Positions 56,535 through 64,000 of a DNA stretch of 64,000 bases are shown here, piece after piece (the first letter of the stretch is position 1; each line of letters starts with the position of its first letter). The translations under genes were made by a program, and so were the position numbers. The notes under the pieces were generated by a model that was not told the DNA's origin, searched no databases, and worked only from the letters and a program-made list of their open reading frames with translations. The DNA comes from Galaxea fascicularis. Its lineage: Eukaryota > Cnidaria > Anthozoa > Scleractinia > Euphylliidae. Location of the stretch: NCBI GenBank assembly GCA_948470475.1, contig OX419339.1:8196685-8260684 (forward strand). The letters are read 5' to 3'.

Positions 56535-59500
56535 TCAAGACGTTTGGACTCTAACGTCAGGTTCATCAACAAGATCAGTAACAGCTTCTTTGAACACCTC
56601 CACAGTGGCTTTGTCAAAGTTTGTAAAGCGAACCAGATCGACAGAGCTCTTGGGTTCAGCGCGGAAAAACTCTAACGCGGAAGAGAAAAGAACTTTTGCG
56701 CAGCGTGTTTTGGGGAATCCAAAAATTCCGCTACTTATAGCAGGTACAGCTATGGTGGAGAGCTGTCGTGAGTGACACTCGTACAGCGAGTTGTATAAAG
56801 CGTTGCGAAGGCTGTTGTCTTCGTCTTTTTGGCCCCCTTCCCACACTGGGCCTAAAACGGAGAAAATCATTAAAAAGCGAATTGTGTAGTTTTGGGAGAT
56901 TGGAATGATGGATGGAAAACAGGACGGACGGACTGGGCACGGATGACTGGAGTGAGGCCTGGTGTCGCTTTGTCGCTCGTTTATGACTCTTGTTTGTCGC
57001 CTGTTTGGTTAGGGACAAATGTCGCTGTCGCAAGGAAAATAAATGGGGAATTAAAAATGAGTTTTCACTGTCGTAAACTGTTGCGCTTGTTTGCCACTTT
57101 CCGTCACTTGTGGGTGTTTTGGGAGAAGATTGTCGCTTGTTTTCGGAGCCTCGTCGCTTGTCGCTTCAACCCCTCGGGAGGCCTCTGAAGTGACAGTATA
57201 GTGAAGTGGGTGATTATCACTGCAGTCCTGCGCACCACCGGAAACAAGTGGTGAAGAAAGTGAGCGAACACTACAATGCGCAGAGCTATCACTTTCACTA
57301 CTATATCAATTCTTAGTATACTCCCACCACTATCGAAGCCCCATTAGGAGATATCGGGACACGGGATACTGAGATAAAAAAAAAATTATAGGGATACGGG
57401 ATCTTTTGGGGAAAATTAACGGGACAAGGAATATTTTGGTAAAAAAGTATAGGGATACGGGATATTTTGGGGGAAATTAACGGGATACGGGATGTATTGA
57501 AAGTGGCAAGATAGGGATACAAACCACAGGAATTAACAGGATATGGGATATTTAGGCCAAAAATAAATGGGATACGGGATACTCAGAACCTCGCTAATGG
57601 GACCTCAGCTCACACCAACTTCTTCAAGGCGATACAAGAGCAGGTGCGTTGCAATGTAGTGCGCCTGCGCTAAACTGTCGCGCTTAGGGTGTTTTGCAAA
57701 ATCAAATCGTCTTTTACAAGGTGAAACGTCTGTATACAGACTAAGTAGGTAGCCTGTGGCCCAATTAGGTCTCTCATTTCTTACCCACTGTATGGATGAC
57801 TATTTTACAGGGAAGATTTCCAGGCCCAGTAACCGCAATCTCACCAGTCTTCACAGGACCGTTGTTTGCGACATATTCATCACTTTCGACTTGTATTTCA
57901 TTTCCACCACCTTTAACGACAGCACCAGCCACCTGTTAGGATGACATATAGATCACGGCTCTTTTCCAGTATGCTTACGTTGGTAGCCAAAGAAATCTCG
58001 AACAAAACCGCAAAACAGGAGAAAATACACCTTTTTTTCCAAAATGGCTCCCATTCTAATATTCTTTTTATTGAAATTAGCCTTTGTTGCCTCGTTCAAA
58101 GTAAAATATTCTTTTGAATTTTGCTTTCCTGAACGAGGCAACAAGGACTAATTTGAAAAAAAACCCAGAATATTAGAATGGGAGCCATTTTGGAAAAAAG
58201 GTGTATAAACAAGAAAAAAAGTCCAAGAAGAATACGAAAAAGAGAACAAAACTAAAACGATCCATGATTGTGAATACCGGGAAAAATGTAGAACAAGTTT
58301 TCAAATATTAAGAAGTTCATTCAACTTTAAACACATTATATTGCAGATCATCAGTTGTCTAACAAGGGGTGGTTTTGCAGAGGTGTTTGTGAGTTCCTGG
58401 CATTAGAGTACATTGAAAATACATTTAAATACATTTTCCAATGAATATATATCATTTTGCTAATTTTCAGCTAGCTTAAACCTCCTCTCTTGTACTAGCC
58501 CACTTACTGGTAAGAATGCCTATTCCCAATGTAATGACAATATTACCCCAAATACACTCCTTTGATATATAAGAACCATTTTTATAACAAAGTTGAGACT
58601 AAGATTTACCCATATTTTAAGAACATGCTTAGAACATAACCCAGGCCTTAGAGTCAGTTTTAAAAGAACATCTTTATTGTGCCCATTTTTTTTTTAATGG
58701 CTATTATAACTGAAGGTAAAATAAAGTAAAACTGTTGTCTAGCACCACCAAGAGTTGATGGGTGCAATATCTTGTTCAAGGCATCAGAGCAAGCCACAGA
58801 AGCATGTCAATCACTGGCAAATTGATACAATGTCACTCATTCACAGCAAACAATGCAGTTTGATAGGTTTCCTGGTCAGGTCCGCATTCTTACCGTGCGA
58901 CTTAATAATGTTTTCAGACTCAAATTGCAAAAAAAGTAAGAATGGTCAGTCTCAGCTCCAAAATTAGATGTTCTTTTATACAAAAAGTGTAGCAGTCATT
59001 AACTTACCCCTCCACCGTGCTTTAACCAAGAGTTTGCAGCATTCACAATCACATCAACATTCTCCTTTGTCAAATCATTTTGTACAACTGCAGTGTCAGG
59101 CAAACAGATAAACTGGATGAGATACCGTCGTTTTCATCTAAGCGTGGACACGTGACAGAACAGCATGTTCTAATTGGATGCAAACATGACATACTTGGTA
59201 ACCAAACATTTGAAGTTTGAAGGGTGTTCGAGCACGTTTTACCAAAATGGCAGAAAGGATAGATATCAAATACTCCTTCGAGGAAATTGATCCAGACCTG
59301 TTAAAGTACGCTTCCGCTTTTCTAAATGTGGGTTCTCATCAAGTGCAATGATGTAGTATTGGCGTGAACACGATTTCCAAAACTTAGAAGTGGTGTACTT
59401 TTGTGTACAGTTGAACGGTTTATACGATACCTTTCACATGTTTCACTTATTGGACGCGTAGCCACCATCTGAATCACCTCATTTCTGAAATCCTTGGACA

Positions 59501-61277
59501 AAGGAATACTAGGTTGAAGTTTCGGCCGTATTTGTTTATCGAAAACATATCAACAGATTCGAAAACTTTCAAACTTTGGCACAAAAGTTTGCTTAACGGC
59601 TGTAAAACTTCAAATGTTTGGTTACCAAGCATGTCATGTTTGCACCCAATTAGAACATGTTTTTCTCTCACGTGTCCATGCTCAGATGAAAATGACGGTA
59701 TTACAATCCAAAAAATACTTTTTTAAAATTAATCAAATTGTATAATTTATTAGGGAAATTTACATGTAAGGGCAATAAATCCATTTGTCAGAACTTCCAA
59801 GTCAGATTGCAGTACCAATTTGTGAATACGTACACGTACAGGTCTATGGCTAGATTTTACTAAAGTAATAAAAAACGCACCGAGTGCATTGTTGAGTTAT
59901 ATAAGTACGCGGGAATTTTTAAGAACACGAGAGAAGTGCCTAGAGAAGCATGAGCCGAAGGCGAGTACTTCTGGCACTTCTCGAGTGTTCTTAAAAATTC
60001 CCAAGTGCTTATATAACTCAACAATGTACGAGGAACAAGTTTTTTATTTCTTTTATAAAATGTCCCGGAGATTTAAGCGAGCTTTCATACCTATTTGCGC
60101 TCGCGCACGAGCTTGTGACGTAGGCAGCGTGCATTATAACTCAACAGTGCACGCGTGTGACGTAGAGCGCGTGCTTTATCGGGATTTATAAAATGTTAGA
60201 AGAGTTACGTGCGCTTTGATTGGTCGAATCGAGTTCATTATCGAAAAGTGCCAGAAGCACTCGCCTTCGGCTCGTGCTTCTCTAGGCACTTCTCTCGTGT
60301 TCTTAAAAATTCCCTCGTGCTTATATAACTCAACAATGCACTCAGCCCGTTTTTTATTACTTTAATAATGAACTCGATTCGACCAATCACAGCGCGCGTA
60401 ACTCGATCAACATTTTATAAAAATGGTTACATGGCACAGTGTGTTTTGAATTCCCCCAGAATTATATCTGACATCTGGCAGTTATTTACTTCTATTTTAT
60501 TCACTCTACCAAGTGTAATTAACAGGGACACTTCAGCCAGCTGGCTTTAGCAAACTACTGTAGGCCCTTAATGTAGAAAATGTAACAGCATAAACTCCTA
60601 AGAAAGACTATTTATGGATAATGTAACACCTACAAGAAGTTCAATAAAAAAGACCTTTGTAATGGTGCAAAACTGTCCAGTTTTTGTTACACTAGCTACT
60701 GTATTTCTGTAAAATATGGAAGAGCACCCTAAGGGTTGTAGTCCTTATAGACAAAATATAGCAAATGGTGGATTACATGTAGTTGATTGGCGTGATCTGT
60801 GTGATGAACAAACAATGAACTGAGTAAATAATAATTTTTTGAAAATATTTTTAACCATTATATTGTATATGATAATTTCCATTTGTCACCTGTAAAGCGT
60901 CTTTGGACCACTGCAAAAAGACACTATACAAATGTATTATTGTATTGTGTATTGTATAATTCTGTGTTTCCTTAAGTTGTATATTTCCTAAAAAAAGAAT
61001 GTTTTCTTCAAAAGATAATTTACAGTGCATATTACAATAGGTAACGTTCTTTGTGTTACTAAAATAACTACCAAAGAGAAATATATAGTTACAAGCTTTT
61101 ATGTCATTATTTTTTTAATTACAAACGAGGAAATAGTTTATGGCAAAACAGCCGGGACTTAATATAACATAATTCACATATAAAAAAGCTCAGTAACACA
61201 ACAGTACACATACCTTCTATCCGTTTACTTGATTTCTCATCAACTGAGGAAAATATTACTGCAGCGTGAACAGTACC
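56535..61277 (-). CDS. Single macro-domain protein (at least four exons)
   Basis: Exons: 61277-61214, 59087-59008, 57932-57785, 56851-56535. Phases fit across all three GT-AG introns and give 202 residues without the first exon. Macro domains bind or hydrolyse ADP-ribose on proteins. Motifs in order: [20 protein letters not shown] (with AAN), [46 protein letters not shown], then [20 protein letters not shown], the substrate loop. These match the PARP9/PARP14 and archaeal Af1521-like branch. The Asp/Asn adenine contact (usually GDIT) reads NDLT. The start is uncertain: a candidate first exon lies at 62604-62560. Introns are filled with short inverted-repeat elements. Confidence 0.85.
57346..57596. 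repeat. Degenerate minisatellite in a macro-gene intron
   Basis: Units of roughly 55-60 bases repeat GGGATACGGGATATTTTGGG followed by GAAATTAACGGGA, about four to five times with drift. Confidence 0.7.
58026..58205. mobile_element. 180-bp MITE with long inverted arms in a macro-gene intron
   Basis: TACACCTTTTTTTCCAAAAT at the left pairs with ATTTTGGAAAAAAGGTGTA at the right. Inner pairs GGCTCCCATTCTAATATTCT / AGAATATTAGAATGGGAGCC and TTGCCTCGTTC / GAACGAGGCAA extend the fold. Confidence 0.8.
59125..59698. mobile_element. 574-bp DNA element with about 95-bp terminal repeats
   Basis: The left end CCGTCGTTTTCATCTAAGCG and the reversed right end CCGTCATTTTCATCTGAGCA continue as inverted repeats to TTCAAATGTTTGGTTACC near 59608-59625. 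TA flanks both ends. Inside, a 34-codon plus frame at 59248-59352 ([20 protein letters not shown]..) may be the first part of a deleted transposase or host gene. It sits in the macro-gene intron, 38 bp from the exon at 59087. Confidence 0.75.
59863..60362. mobile_element. 500-bp element with nested inverted repeats
   Basis: AAGTAATAAAAAACG at the left and CGTTTTTTATTACTT at the right, with TA on both sides. Inside, the block AAGAACACGAGAGAAGTGCC..GAAGGCGAGT occurs as hairpin arms at 59929-60000 and again near 60245-60310, so the structure contains three related segments. No protein is encoded. Confidence 0.75.
60889..60960 (+). repeat. Retroelement 3'-end remnant
   Basis: TGTAAAGCGTCTTTGGACCA then GACACTATACAAATGTATTA resembles the common LINE/SINE end (TGTAAAGCGCTTTG..GCGCTATATAAA). 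It is the opposite-strand partner of 33822-33905. Confidence 0.5.
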
Positions 61278-61353
61278 CTACAAATACAGTGTGTACAATT
61301 TAAAAAAATCATCTCTTTATTACTATTAGTAAGCTCGTATATAGTTATTATTT

Positions 61354-61560
61354 ACAGTCTTTCCCATAAAACCGTGAACACCAGAAGAAATTTCTGGAAT
61401 GTTTATTGTTTCGCGACCAATCAGAAGCAACATGAAACCACAACCTAATTACCGTTACTGTTTGCGGTTTAGTTTCCTCACGCGTGATTGGCTTTTTACT
61501 TGAAACACAATAACATTCCATAGATATTTCTGGTGTTCACGGTTTTACGGGAAAGACTAT
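61354..61560. mobile_element. 207-bp MITE with AGTCTTTCCC ends
   Basis: AGTCTTTCCCATAAAACCGT at the left and the reversed right end AGTCTTTCCCGTAAAACCGT continue as inverted repeats into GAACACCAGAA. A degraded relative sits in ZDHHC intron 2 (30940-31075). Confidence 0.8.
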
Positions 61561-61569
61561 AATGTTGTT

Positions 61570-62550
61570 GCACAATTAATGTAAATGTCTACGTAGGATA
61601 TTAGGAAAAAAGGAGGGCTGTTTGTGGTTTGATACTGATGCTGCAACCACTTTTGTCATTAAGCTCTGAGGGTTAAAAAATCCTTTAAATCCATACTCTT
61701 TTCAATTTTTTAAGGGTGGGCTAATAATGATTTAAATATATATCATCCAGCAAGCTCAAGGACCAGCACTTAATATATAATATTTCAAGTATGTCTGAAG
61801 TGGCAGGGAGGCTTGATAAAGGGAAAAAACATATTTTGGTCAAATTCCCAACCCTAGGGACTGGAAATAGTTTAACAATCCTTTATAATATTCAAACTTC
61901 AATAATTTAATTATTAGTACAAGAAGTCAAATTCCCCAAAGAGGGGACAACAGAAGTGCTCAAATGCTGCATCTTTACACCCTTCCCCCGCCTCCATCCA
62001 AGCCATCCAAACATTGATACCTGCATAAATCGGAGAGCCGTTTACACACAGCCCATACATTAAATTATACATGCATCACCGTCATAATAGCCCTGTTCCA
62101 AAAACGAATAGAGTTTGAGTCATAAAATGCATGCATAACTAATGTATGGGGCTGTGTGGAAATCCTGACCCCTAAATCTAAATAATTGTTGAGTTTTGCT
62201 TATTTAACAGTTAGCTAGCTGACTTTACTCTCAGTTTACATCAATTTTGATTTCTGGCTAGAGACCCACTTGCAATAATTATATGTAAACCAAGAGCCAA
62301 GCATTTATTAATGTTGAACTTGAACTAGAAAACACCCCTTATAATTTTACTTCAAGCTTTCAGCATCAGCTGTAAGCTTAAGTAAACTTGAGTTTTGTCT
62401 ATTGTTACTCCATGCGGCATTGCATAATTCTGGACTTAAATAGTCAACAAGTTTGCAACAAGTCTTTAGTTATTTTAGCTCAAATAAGTTGTTCGTCCAG
62501 TGAGCTGAACAAAACCAAGATATCTCTGTTGGAATCTGACCACCCGCCAT
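61570..62550. other. Stretch without recognised genes
   Basis: It contains a short inverted pair around ATGTATGGGCTGTGTG (62045-62160) and no exons by eye. Confidence 0.4.
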
Positions 62551-62559
62551 TTTACTCAC

Positions 62560-62604
62560 TGAGCTCGCCTCCACAACAAGTACAACAACAACAACGACAA
62601 ACAT
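62560..62604 (-). CDS. Candidate first coding exon of the macro-domain gene
   Basis: The minus-strand frame MFVVVVVVLVVEASS ends at a strong donor (AGCTCA|GTGAGTAAA) in phase 0, which matches the phase of the exon at 61277. Joining adds 15 residues, 217 in total. The repetitive GTT codons make this suspicious: the valine run could be microsatellite-derived. An upstream in-frame Met exists at 62715. Confidence 0.3.
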
Positions 62605-62609
62605 CAGCT

Positions 62610-63170
62610 TCCTTCTTTGAATACAAACCCCTGAATGACGTCTGATACGCACGTTTGCTCTGCTGCTGCTTGCAACTGCTCTGACAATCGAAAGACAAGC
62701 TCTGTAGTAGACCATATCAAGCAGCTAAAACAGGCACCGTCGTTCGATCATGTTAGATGTCGCACGCAACCTGAGGCTTTTGGTGATATTTTCGTTGAAT
62801 TTCTGGCCTGGTTGACTTTTAAAGTATTTTAAGACGAAGGGAAAGGAGCTCGGACGACACAACGGACAACACTGGGTCACTGACTGAGTCATCACTGATT
62901 GGGTGTCAGCAGTCATCGAAATAAGCTCAGTGTACCCTGCATGTAAAACGCACTTTACTATCCCCTCTTCCTTGAGATACACCAAATTTTTTTTGTAAGG
63001 AACATCTAATTTTGGAGCTGAGAATGTTCTTTTTTTCTTTGCGATTTCAGCTAGAAACATTCTTAAGATGTTCTTAATACATGGTATTGTTTGCTGTAAT
63101 GTTTGTGTGGTCTACCTCTGATGCCGTGAAAAAGTGAAAAAGATGTCGCACTACCACTGCGCAGCTGTTC
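62610..63170. other. Stretch without a supported gene
   Basis: The 111-codon minus frame at 62725-63060 has no recognisable motif. A 22-base word (ACATCTAATTTTGGAGCTGA..) is shared, inverted, with about 58955-58976. Confidence 0.35.
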
Positions 63171-63178
63171 TGCTTTTA

Positions 63179-63693
63179 CAGGGGCACAAAACGAATCTGT
63201 TCCTCACTATATCTGTTCCCCCGAGGTATTGTGCTGGCTGGCAAAATATCAGTTATTTCCCGGAGTTGGTTATGAAATTTCTTTCTGCTGATGGTTTCGG
63301 TTGGTAATTACTGAAGTGTGGTAGCAGTGTGAGTGTTGCTGGCTGGCGAAATGTGGATTGTTGTGAGAAATTTGTGTCTCCTCCTCCCCCCCCCCCCCCC
63401 CCCCTCACTTGAAGGCTTGATTTGAGACCTTTTGCCACGCCCATTTGGGCTTACGACATATGAAATTGTCTTTTTTGTTGTTGTGCAGGGTGGTCAATTT
63501 GCACCTGGCTGGGAAACCAACCAATTTTATCTAGCTGGCTGAGAAATATCTTGTGTGTGTTTCTGGCAAAAAGGAACAGATATTTTTTCCCAGCAATATT
63601 ACAAAAGACCTGAAAATGCCTGAATAACATTTAGTTTTATTAACTGGGGTAGAATAATACATTTTTCAACAAATTGGTCGTTTTGTGCCCCTG
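63179..63693 (+). mobile_element. 515-bp hAT-like nonautonomous element
   Basis: The 16-base ends CAGGGGCACAAAACGA and TCGTTTTGTGCCCCTG are perfect inverted repeats, and CAGGGGC fits hAT termini. Flanking 8-mers do not match convincingly. The interior has a run of about 20 C (63387-63406) that is also present, as G, in the copy at 39010-39218. No transposase is encoded. Confidence 0.75.
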
Positions 63694-63719
63694 CTCTTAG
63701 TACATTTTACTTTACAAAA

Positions 63720-64000
63720 AGCATTGATGATGATGATAGTTTATTAAACGCCACTCTTGCAGAATAAGACTCCTGAATTACATTGGTGGGTCATATATAC
63801 CTTACTGAAAACGTACAGTAACAAAATTGTTAAATCTCTCCGTGTGGCCTTTAACTTGCTCATAGCGCTGCTGACCTGAACGTAATTGATAACCATGGTC
63901 AATAGCGCACCGGTTCGTGAGAATATAGCTGAGAGGAGGTGCCGTGTCCTAGCCTAATTTAGCGCAAATGGCATCGCGGCGGTCAGCGAGGGATCCGAGC
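63720..64000. other. Window end, possible retroelement tail
   Basis: On the minus strand the phrase TTTAATAAACTATCATCATC near 63727-63750 resembles the 3' end of LINE copies. Nothing further is recognisable before the window ends. Confidence 0.35.

Noticed and set aside
62725..63060. 111-codon minus frame upstream of the macro gene, considered as a 5' exon
   Set aside because: No motif and no donor in the right phase; a 22-base word shared with 58955 suggests repeat sequence.
1..64000. CRISPR arrays, rRNA genes, prokaryotic operons or attachment sites
   Set aside because: None seen. The intron-containing genes and eukaryotic transposons make the window nuclear animal DNA.

Overview
The window is nuclear DNA from an animal, most likely an anthozoan cnidarian such as a stony coral. 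It is AT-rich and has spliced genes with short exons and GT-AG introns, no operons, and a heavy load of non-LTR, Penelope-like and gypsy retroelement debris. It also carries many short inverted-repeat DNA transposons of the kind that fill coral genomes. The species cannot be fixed from the sequence alone. Left third (1-19 kb): two tandem paralogous two-exon genes on the minus strand (3589-2660 and 13320-12091) encode small secreted precursors with a signal peptide, a dibasic site preceded by an amidation-type glycine, and a C-terminal Cys-x6-Cys segment. Flanking sequence is duplicated with them. Related upstream blocks at the left edge of the window suggest another unit just outside it. Between the units lie a LINE split by a 583-bp DNA transposon and a second 5'-truncated LINE; beyond them lies a Penelope-like reverse transcriptase/GIY-YIG ORF. 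At 18514-18275 (minus) a single-exon ORF has the layout of a neuropeptide precursor: signal peptide, RR site, then a Cys-x4-Cys peptide that ends exactly at GRKR-stop. Together these are the strongest candidates for something undescribed. Middle (19-42 kb): a largely gene-free stretch with repeats and a decayed LINE, then a ZDHHC1/11-type palmitoyltransferase gene (28.2-37.3 kb, plus strand, nine coding exons, 553 residues reconstructed). Its introns hold several DNA transposons and a tRNA-derived SINE. An intronless GT10 alpha-1,3-fucosyltransferase-like gene follows at 40416-41657. Right third (42-64 kb): a DOK-type PH-PTB adaptor gene (50938-44894, minus, four exons, 275 residues, first intron of GC-AG type) and a single macro-domain gene (from 61277 or 62604 to 56535, minus). 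Between them are a gypsy integrase fragment, an inverted-repeat element carrying an unknown 109-codon ORF, a palindromic element with a 9-bp target duplication, and a LINE fragment. The genes do not form one pathway. They cover secretion and peptide signalling, protein acylation, glycan fucosylation, tyrosine-kinase adaptor signalling and ADP-ribose binding. Gene models were built by eye from reading frames, splice sites and family motifs, without transcripts or database searches.
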